Shown: in pieces, positions 43,280 to 52,566 of the stretch
Layout of the letters: each line of letters begins with the position of its first letter
Position numbering within the stretch: position 1 is the stretch's first letter
NCBI GenBank assembly: GCA_045540335.1
Contig: JAZQHC010000004.1
Location: 3,252-67,251 of the forward strand
DNA from: RGIG7213 sp045540335
GTDB taxonomy: Bacteria; Bacillota; Clostridia; Oscillospirales; CAG-272
Direction of reading: 5' to 3'
DNA: 64,000 nucleotides
The notes under the pieces: generated by a model
What the model saw: only the letters and a program-made list of their open reading frames with translations
Told to the model about the DNA's origin: nothing
The model's database searches: none
Position numbers and translations under genes: made by a program

Positions 43280-44536
43280 ATGAAAACAAAAGCAGTACGC
43301 CTTTACGGCAAAAACGACCTTCGTCTTGAAGAATTCGAACTTCCCGAAATCAAAGACGATGAAATTCTCGCACATGTAATTTCCGACAGTATTTGCATGT
43401 CCACACACAAGGCGGCACTTCAAGGCGCAGAACATAAGAGAGTTCCTGCAGACATTGCTGAAAATCCTGTTATCACAGGCCATGAATTCTGCGGTATAAT
43501 CGAAAAAGTAGGTAAAAAATGGCAAGACCAATTCAAGCCCGGCGATAAATTCGTTGTTCAGGCTGCCCTCAACTACAAGGGTACTCTTGATGCACCCGGC
43601 TATTCCTTCCCTTACATGGGCGGTGATGCTACATATATCATTCTTGATAACTGTGTTATGGAAATGAACTGCTTGCTTCCTTACGGCGGCGAAGCGTTCT
43701 ACTACGGTTCTCTTGCAGAACCTATGTCATGCATCGTAGGCGGTTACCACGCAAACTATCATACAAAGGGCGGCTGCTACGTTCACTCTATGGGTATTGT
43801 AGAAGGTGGCTGCACGGCTATTCTCGCAGGCGCAGGTCCTATGGGTCTTGGCGCTATCGACTACGCTATACACTGCGACAGAAAGCCTTCGCTTCTCGTT
43901 GTTACAGATATCGACGATGCACGTCTTGAAAGGGCTGCACAGGTTATCACAGTTGAAGAAGCTGCAAAGAACGGCGTAAAGCTTATGTACGTAAATACTG
44001 CAAAAATGGAAGATGCAGTTGCATATCTCAGAGGTCTTACAGATGGTAAGGGCTATAACGATGTATTTGTATATGCACCCGTAAAATCCGTTGTTGAACA
44101 GGCAGACAGAATACTTGCACACGACGGTTGTCTTAACTTCTTCGCAGGTCCTACAAATACTGCATTCTCTGCTGAATTTAACTTCTATGACGTTCACTAT
44201 GCTGCACACCACGTTGTTGGTACAAGCGGCGGCAATACAGATGATATGAGAGAAGCGCTTGCAATGATGCAAGACGGCAGACTTAACCCTTCTGCTATGA
44301 TCACACACTTTGGCGGTCTTAACGCTGTTATCGACACGACACTTAACCTTCCCAAGATTCCCGGCGGAAAGAAGCTTATCTACACAAATATCGAATTCCC
44401 CTTGACAGCTATTGCAGATCTTGAAGAAAAAGGCAAAGAATGTCCCATCTGCGCTGAATTGGATAAGATAGTTAAGGCAAACAATAATCTTTGGTGCGCT
44501 GAAGCAGAAAAATATCTCCTTGCTAACGCAAAATAA
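43280..44536 (+). CDS. Zinc-binding medium-chain dehydrogenase (sorbose-1-phosphate reductase-like)
   Basis: A 418-residue MDR-type dehydrogenase. Catalytic zinc ligands are probably the Cys in SICMSTHKA and the His/Glu of ITGHEFCG. The cofactor-binding segment is AILAGAGPMGLGAIDYAI. The usual four-cysteine structural zinc loop is absent. It resembles the group containing L-sorbose 1-phosphate reductase. AAAGGAG precedes the ATG. Codon choice is strongly C-ending compared with neighbours, which suggests high expression. Substrate is probably a sugar or polyol phosphate, given the aldolase fusion 18 bases downstream. Confidence 0.82.
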   Translation: MKTKAVRLYGKNDLRLEEFELPEIKDDEILAHVISDSICMSTHKAALQGAEHKRVPADIAENPVITGHEFCGIIEKVGKKWQDQFKPGDKFVVQAALNYKGTLDAPGYSFPYMGGDATYIILDNCVMEMNCLLPYGGEAFYYGSLAEPMSCIVGGYHANYHTKGGCYVHSMGIVEGGCTAILAGAGPMGLGAIDYAIHCDRKPSLLVVTDIDDARLERAAQVITVEEAAKNGVKLMYVNTAKMEDAVAYLRGLTDGKGYNDVFVYAPVKSVVEQADRILAHDGCLNFFAGPTNTAFSAEFNFYDVHYAAHHVVGTSGGNTDDMREALAMMQDGRLNPSAMITHFGGLNAVIDTTLNLPKIPGGKKLIYTNIEFPLTAIADLEEKGKECPICAELDKIVKANNNLWCAEAEKYLLANAK

Positions 44537-44554
44537 TTGAAAGGAAAAAAGAAA

Positions 44555-46531
44555 ATGCTTACAGAAGGATTGAATAATCTTGTTGCAATGTCCCACAAGT
44601 ATGGTGCAGATGCAGCTTTCGTACTTGCAGGCGGCGGCAACACATCTTTCAAAACTGATGACGAACTTTTTGTAAAAGGTTCTGGATCATCTTTGGCAAC
44701 TATCAAGGCTGAACAGTTTGTTAAAATGAACAGGGCAGCACTTGACGAAATGCTTGAAAAGAAATACTCTGATGACGAGGCAACAAGGGAAGCTGAAGTT
44801 CTTGCAGATATGATGGATGCACGATGCAAAGGCGAATACACAAAACGCCCCAGCGTTGAAACACCCTTGCACAACCTTTTTACCCAAAAGTACGTTCTTC
44901 ACGTTCACCCTGCAATGGTAAACGGTATAACCTGCTCAAAGCAGGGCAAAACCACCGTTAAGGAACTTTTCCCCGATGCAGTATGGGTACCTTCTTCACG
45001 CCCCGGATATATTCTTGCGGCTTATTGTAAAAAAGCAATAGATAAATATAAGAAAGCTAACGACGGCAAATGCCCCGATGTGCTTTTCCTTGAAAACCAC
45101 GGTATTTTCTTCGCTGCTGATACTATCGAAGGTATCGACGAAGTGGTTTCAGGCGTAATGAAAAAAATCGAAGAGAGAATCGTAAGAAAGCCCGATTTCT
45201 CTGCGGTTGAATTTGATAAAAAGCTTGCTGCACAGATAGCCCCCGCTATCAGAATGCTTTATTCCGAAGAAATGACGACTGTTACTTTCACAACGAATAA
45301 AGAAATAATGAACTTTGCAAAGGATACGAAATCTTTCGCACCTCTTGCAAAAAGCTATTCCCCCGACCATATCGTTTACTGCAAGGCTTATCCCTTGTTT
45401 GTAAAGGAATATAAAACGATAGATCAAACTTATGCGGCTATCGAAAAGGGAATTGCTGATTCTAAAGCAAAATACGGCTATGCACCTAAGATAATTTTCG
45501 TTCAAAATCTTGGTATGTTCAGCATTGGTACAACAAAGAAAAATGCGGATACAACTGCAGAAGTTTTCACAGATATGATGAAAATTGCCGTATATGCTGA
45601 ATCCTTCGGCGGTTATAAAGCACTTTCCACAGAATTGATAGATTTTATCACCAACTGGGAAGTTGAATCATACCGTTCCAAGGTTTCTATGGCAGGTGCG
45701 GGCACAAAGAGATTGGCAGAAAAAATTGCTATTGTTACAGGTTCCGCACAAGGCTTCGGCAAAGGCATTGCAGATGCAATGGTTGCAGAAGGTGCATACG
45801 TAGTTATCGCAGATATGAACTACGACGGTGCAAAGGCTTGCGCAGAAGAGCTTTGCGCTAAATACGGTGCAGGTAAAGCTATTCCATTGGCTGCAAACGT
45901 TGCAGACGAAGAAAGCGTTGAAAGCCTTGTTAACGATACCGTTATCACATACGGCGGTCTTGACATTTTCGTAGCAAACGCAGGTATTGCTATTGCAGGT
46001 AACGTTGAAGAAATGCAAAAGAAAACGTTTGAGCTTGTAACATCCGTTAACTACACCGGGTACTTCCTTTGCACAAAATATGCAAGCCGTCCTATGAAGA
46101 TCCAAAATAAATTTGCACCCAAATATATGATGGATATCATTACGGTTAACTCTAAATCCGGTTTGGCCGGTTCTAATAAGAACTTTGCGTATGCAGGCTC
46201 CAAATTCGGTGGTATAGGTCTTACACAAAGCTTTGCTTTAGAGCTTGTTGATTATAATATCAAGGTTAACGCAGTTTGCCCCGGTAACTATCTTGACGGT
46301 CCGTTGTGGAGTGACCCTGTAAAAGGTCTGTTCGTTCAGTATCTTAAAGCAGGTAAGGTTCCCGGTGCGAAGACTGTTGAAGACGTAAGAAGATCTTACG
46401 AAAGCAAAACCCCGATTCACAGAGGCTGTCTGCCGATAGACGTTGCAAGGGCAATATTCTATATTGTAGAACAGGATTATGAAACAGGCCAAGCAGTTCC
46501 CGTAACGGGCGGTCAGGAAATGCTTAACTGA
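44555..46531 (+). CDS. Bifunctional class II aldolase / short-chain dehydrogenase
   Basis: This 658-residue fusion has an N-terminal class II aldolase/adducin domain (~1-215), with PSVETPLHN, the zinc histidines in LHVHPAMVNG and FLENHGIFF, and a C-terminal SDR domain (~390-658), with TGSAQGFGKGIA, NAGIA, catalytic Ser in TVNSKSG and Y-x3-K in YAGSK. Rhamnulose-1-phosphate aldolase/lactaldehyde dehydrogenase (RhaEW/YuxG type) has the same order, but the substrate here may differ since no rhamnose genes are near. The ATG at 44555 follows AAAGGA; a TTG six codons earlier overlaps that site. Codon use indicates high expression. Confidence 0.87.
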   Translation: MLTEGLNNLVAMSHKYGADAAFVLAGGGNTSFKTDDELFVKGSGSSLATIKAEQFVKMNRAALDEMLEKKYSDDEATREAEVLADMMDARCKGEYTKRPSVETPLHNLFTQKYVLHVHPAMVNGITCSKQGKTTVKELFPDAVWVPSSRPGYILAAYCKKAIDKYKKANDGKCPDVLFLENHGIFFAADTIEGIDEVVSGVMKKIEERIVRKPDFSAVEFDKKLAAQIAPAIRMLYSEEMTTVTFTTNKEIMNFAKDTKSFAPLAKSYSPDHIVYCKAYPLFVKEYKTIDQTYAAIEKGIADSKAKYGYAPKIIFVQNLGMFSIGTTKKNADTTAEVFTDMMKIAVYAESFGGYKALSTELIDFITNWEVESYRSKVSMAGAGTKRLAEKIAIVTGSAQGFGKGIADAMVAEGAYVVIADMNYDGAKACAEELCAKYGAGKAIPLAANVADEESVESLVNDTVITYGGLDIFVANAGIAIAGNVEEMQKKTFELVTSVNYTGYFLCTKYASRPMKIQNKFAPKYMMDIITVNSKSGLAGSNKNFAYAGSKFGGIGLTQSFALELVDYNIKVNAVCPGNYLDGPLWSDPVKGLFVQYLKAGKVPGAKTVEDVRRSYESKTPIHRGCLPIDVARAIFYIVEQDYETGQAVPVTGGQEMLN

Positions 46532-46543
46532 TACAGGTGCAAA

Positions 46544-47821
46544 ATGGATACACAAAAACTTATTGAACAACTTAACGATAACGATGTGCAAGTGCGTTTA
46601 AACGCACTTGCACAGATAAAGAAATTGACGGATGAAGGCGTTCTGCCCCAAGTCCCCGATACTCTTTACGTTAATAACCATATTCATACTACATACTCAT
46701 TCTCTCCATATTCGCCTACAAAGGCGCTTTATATGGCTTGGCAGGCAGGGCTTAAAACTGCAGGAATTATGGACCATGATTCTGTTTCCGGTATCAAAGA
46801 ATTTATCGAAGCAGGTAAAATTATCGGCATGCCCGTAACTTGTGGTTTCGAATGCCGTGTAGGAATGAAAAATACCCGCCTTAACGGCAAAAAGATCAAC
46901 AACCCCGATCAGGAAAGTGTTGCATATGTTGCTATTCACGGTATTCCTCATCAGTACGTTGATATGCTTGACGAATTTTTGGCACCCTATCGCGCAAAGA
47001 GAAATGAAAGAAACAAGAAAATGTGCGAAAATATCACACGTCTTGTAGAACCGTACGGTCTTTCTCTTGATTTCGAAAAGGATGTGATGCCCCTTTCAAA
47101 ATGCAGCGAAGGCGGATCTATAACTGAACGTCACGTTCTTTACGGATTGGCTAAAAAGGTTACAGAAAAGTACAATACACCTGCACAGGTTGTAGATTTC
47201 TTCAAAAACGAAATGAAGATCGAAATTTCTCCCAAGGTTGAAGCACAGATTCTCAACGGTGATAAAACGCCCGATTTTTACGAATATGATATTCTCGGCG
47301 CGTTAAAGAGTAACATGGTTGAGAAGATATATATTGATGCAGACGAGGAATGCCCCGACGTGCGTGAATATATTGCTTTGGCTAAAAAATGCAAGGGTAT
47401 TTCTGCCTATGCATATCTTGGCGACGTTGGCGATTCAGTAACAGGCGACAAAAAAGCACAGAAGTTTGAAGACGATTATCTTGACCTTTTGTTTGAAGAG
47501 CTTGTTGCCCTCGGCTTTGATGCTGTTACATACATGCCCACGAGAAACACGGAAGAGCAATTGCGCCGTGTTATGTCGCTTTGCGATAAATACAATTTGT
47601 TCCAGATCAGTGGTGTTGATATTAACTCTCCCCGTCAGGAATTTATCTGCCGTGAGCTTGATAATCCCCTTTATGCACACCTTGTTGACGCAACGTATGC
47701 ACTTATCGGTGCTGAAAATGCTGCAACGAAAGACGAAAATGATGCTATGTTTGGTGATGCAATTAAGGCTAAATATCCTTGCATTCACGATAGAATCAAA
47801 TATTTTAAAGAAAAGATTTAA
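46544..47821 (+). CDS. PHP-domain metal-dependent hydrolase-like protein
   Basis: A 425-residue protein with a short helical N-terminus (VRLNALAQIKKL) and a PHP fold: NNHIHTTYSFSPYSP gives the first metal histidines, GIMDHDS the next Asp/His/Asp, and CGFECR the glutamate. PHP enzymes are trinuclear metal phosphoesterases. Residues ~200-300 form an insert before the last barrel strands, which have DAVTYMPTRNT and QISGVDINSPRQ. It follows the aldolase fusion by 12 bases and ends at a terminator, so it is the last gene of the unit; a sugar-phosphate phosphatase role is inferred. Confidence 0.8.
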   Translation: MDTQKLIEQLNDNDVQVRLNALAQIKKLTDEGVLPQVPDTLYVNNHIHTTYSFSPYSPTKALYMAWQAGLKTAGIMDHDSVSGIKEFIEAGKIIGMPVTCGFECRVGMKNTRLNGKKINNPDQESVAYVAIHGIPHQYVDMLDEFLAPYRAKRNERNKKMCENITRLVEPYGLSLDFEKDVMPLSKCSEGGSITERHVLYGLAKKVTEKYNTPAQVVDFFKNEMKIEISPKVEAQILNGDKTPDFYEYDILGALKSNMVEKIYIDADEECPDVREYIALAKKCKGISAYAYLGDVGDSVTGDKKAQKFEDDYLDLLFEELVALGFDAVTYMPTRNTEEQLRRVMSLCDKYNLFQISGVDINSPRQEFICRELDNPLYAHLVDATYALIGAENAATKDENDAMFGDAIKAKYPCIHDRIKYFKEKI

Positions 47822-47827
47822 TTGTTG

Positions 47828-47865
47828 TTTCCGCTGCCGTATTTTCGGTAGCGGAAATTTTATAA
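47828..47865 (+). terminator. Terminator between PHP gene and pyrB
   Basis: TTTCCGCTGCCG and CGGTAGCGGAAA form a stem with one G-T pair, followed by TTTTA. Confidence 0.8.
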
Positions 47866-47898
47866 TGATAATATATAATCAGAAAGGAAGATCATTCT

Positions 47899-48816
47899 AT
47901 GCGCCATTTGATCGATATAAAAGATTTGACAGTAGAAGAAATAGATGAATTGATTGCGCGTGCCGAAGATATAATAAAATACCCCGAAAAGTATTCGCAG
48001 GTATGCCGTGGTAAAAAGCTTGCAACACTGTTTTTTGAACCTTCAACACGCACCCGTCTTTCTTTTGAATCTGCAATGTTAGATTTGGGCGGAAGCGTTA
48101 TTGGCTTTTCTTCTGCAGAAACAAGTTCTGCTTCGAAGGGTGAAAGCGTTGCAGACACCACAAGGGTAGTCGGATGCTATGCAGATATAATTGCAATGCG
48201 CCACCCGAAAGAAGGTGCACCGTATGCTGCCTCGCTTAAATCGTATATTCCGATAATCAATGCAGGTGACGGCGGCCATAACCACCCCACGCAAACGTTA
48301 ACAGACCTTCTTACTATTAAAAGAGAGAAAAACAGACTTGATAATTTTACAATAGGCTTTTGCGGAGATTTGAAGTTTGGCAGAACTGTTCACTCTCTTA
48401 TTTCGGCGTTAAGCAGATATAAAAATATAAAGTACGTGTTTATCTCTCCCCCGGAATTAAAGCTGCCTGAGTATATTAAAACAGATGTGCTTGATGCGCT
48501 TGGCTTGCAGTACGTTGAAGTTGAAAGAATGGATGAATCACTTCCTAAACTTGATATTTTGTATATGACAAGGGTTCAAAAAGAAAGATTCTTTAACGAA
48601 GCAGACTATATACGCCTTAAAGATACGTATATTTTAAATCAAGAAAAATTAGATCTTGCCAAGACAGATCTTGCAATATTGCACCCATTGCCCAGGGTGA
48701 ATGAAATATCACCTTCTATAGACGATGATCCGCGCGCTTGCTATTTCAAACAAGTGTTGAACGGTAAGTTTATACGAATGGCACTTATTATGAAACTGTT
48801 GGAGGTGTCAATATGA
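47899..48816 (+). CDS. pyrB: Aspartate carbamoyltransferase catalytic subunit
   Basis: A 305-residue enzyme that condenses carbamoyl phosphate and aspartate in pyrimidine synthesis. The carbamoyl-phosphate motif is FFEPSTRTRLSFESA (S49-R53), followed by SSASKGES, DGGHNHPTQTLTDL and LHPLPRVNEI, all intact. AAAGGAAG is upstream. It overlaps pyrI by four bases, so catalytic and regulatory chains are made in step. No PyrR-type attenuator was recognised in the short leader. Confidence 0.97.
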   Translation: MRHLIDIKDLTVEEIDELIARAEDIIKYPEKYSQVCRGKKLATLFFEPSTRTRLSFESAMLDLGGSVIGFSSAETSSASKGESVADTTRVVGCYADIIAMRHPKEGAPYAASLKSYIPIINAGDGGHNHPTQTLTDLLTIKREKNRLDNFTIGFCGDLKFGRTVHSLISALSRYKNIKYVFISPPELKLPEYIKTDVLDALGLQYVEVERMDESLPKLDILYMTRVQKERFFNEADYIRLKDTYILNQEKLDLAKTDLAILHPLPRVNEISPSIDDDPRACYFKQVLNGKFIRMALIMKLLEVSI

Positions 48817-49241
48817 ATATAGATTCAATTCGCAACGGATATGTGCTTGACCATATAAAGGCAGGCAATGCTATAAAGATATATAACTATCTTAAGCTTG
48901 ATACGCAGGATTGCTGTATTGCGATGATACGTAACGTTAAAAGCAGTAAGATGGGTAAAAAGGATATTATAAAGATAGATTCTTTGTTTGATATCGACCT
49001 CGACGTTCTTGGATATATCGATCCTGATATTACGATAAACGTCGTAAAAGACGGAGAAATAGTCGAAAAGAAGCATATAAAGCTTCCTAAAATGCTTACA
49101 AACGTATTGCGTTGCAAAAATCCCCGATGCATAACATCACAGGAAGATTCACTTGATCATATATTCAAATTGACGGACGAAAAAACGCGAACATATCGTT
49201 GTATGTATTGCGAAATGAAGGCCAAAAACTCCAAGGTTTGA
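48813..49241 (+). CDS. pyrI: Aspartate carbamoyltransferase regulatory subunit
   Basis: The 142-residue allosteric chain binds nucleotides through its N-terminal domain (YLKLDTQDCCIAMIRNVKS) and joins PyrB through a zinc domain with C101, C106, C130 and C133 (C-x4-C-x23-C-x2-C). GGAGGTG precedes the ATG. Presence of PyrI shows a feedback-regulated, class B-type ATCase, as in several clostridia. Confidence 0.95.
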   Translation: MNIDSIRNGYVLDHIKAGNAIKIYNYLKLDTQDCCIAMIRNVKSSKMGKKDIIKIDSLFDIDLDVLGYIDPDITINVVKDGEIVEKKHIKLPKMLTNVLRCKNPRCITSQEDSLDHIFKLTDEKTRTYRCMYCEMKAKNSKV

Positions 49242-49266
49242 ATAATTTAATGCAATAAAAAATAAT

Positions 49267-49302
49267 ATAGGTTTTGGAAGTTATTCCAAAACCTATTTAT
49301 TC
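49267..49302 (+). terminator. Terminator after pyrI
   Basis: ATAGGTTTTGGAA and TTCCAAAACCTAT close a short loop, followed by TTATT. Confidence 0.8.
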
Positions 49303-49311
49303 GGAGGTAAT

Positions 49312-49884
49312 ATGTCTAAAATAACTTGGAAAGGTTCAACATTATTAGCACCCGTGCCGCCCGTTATGGTAAGCTGCGGTACAATGGAAAATTCTAATAT
49401 AATTACGGTGGCTTGGTGTGGAATATTAGCGTCTTCACCTGCGAAAACATATGTTTCCATCCGCCCCGAAAGGCATTCCTATGGGCTTATCAAGGAAACG
49501 AAGCACCTCGTTATCAATCTTACAACGGTTGATACCGTATATGCGTGTGACTGGTGCGGAATACGTTCGGGCAGAGACGTTGATAAATTTGAAAAAATGC
49601 ACCTTACAAAAGCACCCGCACAAGAGGTTACAGCACCGCTGATAAAAGAATGTCCCCTTAATTTAGAATGTATCGTTACGGATATTTTGCCGATGGGCTC
49701 GCATGATGTTTTTGTGTGCGATATCGTTGTAGTTAACGTTGATGAAGAGCTTATAGACGATAAGGGAAAGCTTCATCTGGAATCCTGCGGCCTTGTTGGC
49801 TACAGTCACGGGCAGTATTTCAAATTAGGAAAGCAACTGGGCAATTTCGGATTTTCACACGCGAAAAAGAAGAAAAAAAAGTAA
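49312..49884 (+). CDS. Flavin reductase family protein (FMN-binding split barrel)
   Basis: A 190-residue cytoplasmic flavoprotein: LAPVPPVMVSCGTMENSNII, the FMN-contacting TVAWCGILASSPAKTYVSI and the ERHSYGLIKETKHLVINL segment are family features, as is HYFxxG-like GYSHGQYFKLG near the end. A run of six lysines forms the C-terminus. It may reduce flavins or bind FMN in redox reactions; the partner is unknown. GGAGG precedes the ATG at six bases. It stands alone between two terminators. Confidence 0.88.
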   Translation: MSKITWKGSTLLAPVPPVMVSCGTMENSNIITVAWCGILASSPAKTYVSIRPERHSYGLIKETKHLVINLTTVDTVYACDWCGIRSGRDVDKFEKMHLTKAPAQEVTAPLIKECPLNLECIVTDILPMGSHDVFVCDIVVVNVDEELIDDKGKLHLESCGLVGYSHGQYFKLGKQLGNFGFSHAKKKKKK

Positions 49885-49889
49885 AACAT

Positions 49890-49938
49890 ACCCGATATAC
49901 ATTACGAATACCGTAAAGTATATCGGGCATTTTTATTT
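49890..49938. terminator. Bidirectional terminator between flavin reductase and trmB
   Basis: CCCGATATAC and GTATATCGGG form the outer stem, TTACG/CGTAA the inner one, followed by CATTTTTATTTT. Confidence 0.8.
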
Positions 49939-50574
49939 TGATAATACCGGGTATGCAACACACCGTTTTATATTGATGCCTTGTTTTGAAAAATTGGCTT
50001 CGTATTCTGTCATCACATTGTCGATTGCATACGGTTCTGAATGTAAGTCGTAAGATATCTCTTCCACCGAAAATCCGTTTTGGGTAAATTCTTCAAGTGA
50101 AAATTCAAACAAACCGTCGTTATCTGTTTTAAGCGCGATGCTTCCGCCTTCAGCTAACAGGGATTTATATATTTCAAGGAATATCGCGTGCGTTAACCTG
50201 CGCTTTTTATGTCCTGCCTTCGGCCAGGGGTCTGAAAAGTTAAGATAAATCCTTTGTACGGAATGTAAAGGTATTGATTCGTTAAGCGTTTTGGCATCTG
50301 CACAAAGCACCCTTACGTTTGATAATGCGCAAGCCTTTACTTTTTCAGCACAGCATACCATTACGTCGCTTATCTTTTCAACAGCTATAAAGTTGATATT
50401 CGGATATTTGGCTGCCATGTCTTTAATAAACGTTCCTTTCCCGCATCCTATCTCTATGTGTACGGGATTGGCGTTGCCAAAAACTGTATTTAAATTTTCG
50501 ATATCCTTCGGCAAAAAATAATCAGAACAAGCCAAAAGGCGTTCTTCACCGTGTTTTTTCTTTCTAACTCGCAT
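49933..50574 (-). CDS. trmB: tRNA (guanine-N7-)-methyltransferase
   Basis: The 213-residue enzyme methylates G46 in the tRNA variable loop. SAM-binding motif I is HIEIGCGKGTFI; the family signature is YLNFSDPWPKAGHKKRRL; the C-terminus has TEYEANFSKQG. Length is normal. AGAGGTCGA precedes the ATG. It is a single minus-strand gene between plus-strand units. Confidence 0.96.
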   Translation of the reverse strand: MRVRKKKHGEERLLACSDYFLPKDIENLNTVFGNANPVHIEIGCGKGTFIKDMAAKYPNINFIAVEKISDVMVCCAEKVKACALSNVRVLCADAKTLNESIPLHSVQRIYLNFSDPWPKAGHKKRRLTHAIFLEIYKSLLAEGGSIALKTDNDGLFEFSLEEFTQNGFSVEEISYDLHSEPYAIDNVMTEYEANFSKQGINIKRCVAYPVLSK

Positions 50575-50643
50575 AAAAATCGACCTCTGCGTTTAAATAT
50601 TTTTTAAAAAGTTAAAAATTGTATATTATTTAATATAAAAATA

Positions 50644-50675
50644 ATGATATAATCGTATATGAATGATTATATCAT
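50644..50675. promoter_or_regulatory. 11-bp inverted repeat over a possible -10 upstream of DUF1700 gene
   Basis: ATGATATAATC (50644-50654) and its exact complement GATTATATCAT (50665-50675) are ten bases apart. The left arm includes TATAAT. DUF1700 operons are usually controlled by a PadR-type repressor, which binds inverted repeats; no padR gene lies here. Confidence 0.45.
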
Positions 50676-50731
50676 ACGATTTGAAAAAAATCAATCATTT
50701 GTTTAATTATTGCAAAAAAGGAGGGTTAAAC

Positions 50732-51541
50732 TTGGAAAAAGACCTTTTTTTGACTTCACTTGCACTCCATCTGTCCGAAGGCGGCATGCCTAAAGACGAG
50801 GTTGATAAACGTGTTAAATATTTTAATGAAAAATTGTCTGAATTAAGCAGTGAAGCTTGCGAAGAAAAAATAAAACAGCTTGGCGGCGATGCTGCCCTTG
50901 CCGAAAAATTACTTTCGGATTACAGAAAGGCGCAGACTACAACTATCCCCAGCGTGCCGAAAAACGATAAACCCAAAAAGGGCGTAGAAGAGCTTTTGGA
51001 AGAAGATGATGATAGCGACGTTAAAACCGCCCCCCCGAAAAGAAGAAAGCCTACCGACGGTGTAAAACGCGCGCCTTCCAATATTTCCGAAGGAACGAAG
51101 CCTAAAACGAAGCATTCAAAATATGACGAAAAGAAGCTTCAACAATTTAAAATATTAACATGGGTGCTTTCACCTATTATTTTAATATTGTTGGCGGTAA
51201 TATTCGGGCTTTGGGCATTTTTGTTTGTTGCAGTTGCCGCGGCTGCACTGTTTTGTGCGGTTACATTGGTTATTGCATCGGCAGGCGGAACGGCTTTTGC
51301 CCTTGTTTCGATCATATACGGTATAACACAGCTTGGCTCGGTAATGCCTGCGGGCTTGTATGAGATAGGCATGGGCATCGTTTGTGCGGGTGCAACAATG
51401 TTTTCCGGTATTCTTTTGTACAACTTTATAGTAAGGCTTGTACCTTTTATATATAAAAAGCTTATGGTGTTGGTAAAGTTTATCGTAAAACAACTTAAAA
51501 GGCTTTACGCCTATGCGAAAGGGGCGTTCTGTAAAGCATGA
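50732..51541 (+). CDS. HAAS/DUF1700 domain membrane protein
   Basis: A 269-residue protein beginning at TTG with AGGAGGG six bases upstream; the frame is open further back but without a site. Residues 1-75 form the helical HAAS domain (ALHLSEGGMPKDEVDKRVKY), then a charged Lys/Pro linker, and four or five transmembrane helices from ~145. Such proteins accompany PadR regulators and DUF4097 proteins and are thought to sense envelope state. It overlaps the next gene by four bases. Confidence 0.85.
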   Translation: MEKDLFLTSLALHLSEGGMPKDEVDKRVKYFNEKLSELSSEACEEKIKQLGGDAALAEKLLSDYRKAQTTTIPSVPKNDKPKKGVEELLEEDDDSDVKTAPPKRRKPTDGVKRAPSNISEGTKPKTKHSKYDEKKLQQFKILTWVLSPIILILLAVIFGLWAFLFVAVAAAALFCAVTLVIASAGGTAFALVSIIYGITQLGSVMPAGLYEIGMGIVCAGATMFSGILLYNFIVRLVPFIYKKLMVLVKFIVKQLKRLYAYAKGAFCKA

Positions 51542-52455
51542 AACCGGTATCTGTTGTTTTCTTAATAATTTCTGTTATACTTATCATATTGGGGATTTTG
51601 ACATGCTCGTTTGCTATGATGCAGGCGCGCGTGCAGGGCGTTCAATTATATGATACGAAAAACAGCGACGGCGAAATTGAAAATATTTTTGATTTTTCTT
51701 CTGAAGAAATAGGAAAAATCGAAATAAACGTTGCAGATGCAGACGTTAAAATAATCTGCGGTGCAGATAATAACAAAATAGAAATACGCAATTTTTCTTC
51801 CACGGGTTATGTTTGTCAGGTTGAAAATAAAGCACTTGTTATGGAAACGGGTCTTAACATACTTTCTTTAACAGATCTTGCGCAGGGCGAAATCAGATTC
51901 AAGGGCTTCAGATATTACGTTAACGAATTGTTTGGTTCTGATGTTATCGGCAGAAAAAGCGTTAATCTGTATATTTCCGATACCTATGATATAAAGGTTA
52001 TAGACGTTAAGACTACAAACGGCGATATTACTATTGAGGGGTCTGAATTTGATGCTGACATAACGCTTCAAGTCAATAACGGTAATATAAATGCATCAGA
52101 CGTAAGAACGGATTCGTCATTTGATGCATCCGTAACTTCAAGCGGCGATATTACACTTTCAAATGTAGTTTGTGCAATGTCTGATGTCGCTTGCGAAAGC
52201 GGTTCAGTAAAGGGTGATCTTACGGCAGATGAAATATCGGTCGTTGCCGAAAAAGACGTAAAGTTATCTTGTAAAACCGATCTTGAAGAATATAACTACG
52301 ATCTTCAAGCGAACGACGGCAAGATTACTATTATGGGTATAAATCTTAATACACCTCATAAAACCCACAATCCGAATTTCTCGAAAAGAATTCAGATAGA
52401 AGCTAAAAACGGAAATATTGATATTTCCGCATCAAAAACATCAGAAAATCAATAA
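51538..52455 (+). CDS. DUF4097-type membrane-anchored beta-helix protein
   Basis: The 305-residue protein has an N-terminal transmembrane segment (VFLIISVILIILGILTCSFA) and an external beta-solenoid-like region with ladder repeats such as TTNGDITIEGSEFD, NNGNINASDV and SSGDITLSNV, typical of DUF4097. Function is unknown; pairs with DUF1700 proteins are common and usually linked to envelope stress control. Translation is coupled by ATGA overlap with the upstream gene. Confidence 0.85.
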   Translation: MKPVSVVFLIISVILIILGILTCSFAMMQARVQGVQLYDTKNSDGEIENIFDFSSEEIGKIEINVADADVKIICGADNNKIEIRNFSSTGYVCQVENKALVMETGLNILSLTDLAQGEIRFKGFRYYVNELFGSDVIGRKSVNLYISDTYDIKVIDVKTTNGDITIEGSEFDADITLQVNNGNINASDVRTDSSFDASVTSSGDITLSNVVCAMSDVACESGSVKGDLTADEISVVAEKDVKLSCKTDLEEYNYDLQANDGKITIMGINLNTPHKTHNPNFSKRIQIEAKNGNIDISASKTSENQ

Positions 52456-52566
52456 TAGTAAACGAATAAAAAACGCGAATGTGCTAATAATAATGTTGCG
52501 GCAACGATATACGCTGCCGTTCATTATTTCTGAAAGGGATTTTGGATAAAACAAGGATTATTGATC

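Noticed and set aside
43727..44596. 289-codon minus-strand open frame
   Set aside because: It is antisense to the dehydrogenase gene, whose motifs are intact. The frame is Cys-rich nonsense caused by the C-ending codon bias of the real gene.
45668..46228. 186-codon minus-strand open frame
   Set aside because: Antisense to the SDR domain of the aldolase fusion; same Cys-rich composition and no start signal.
47866..47898. PyrR-type attenuator before pyrBI
   Set aside because: The spacer after the preceding terminator is too short to hold an antiterminator/terminator pair.
47466..47948. 160-codon plus-strand frame bridging PHP gene and pyrB
   Set aside because: It overlaps both genes in another frame and crosses the terminator at 47828.
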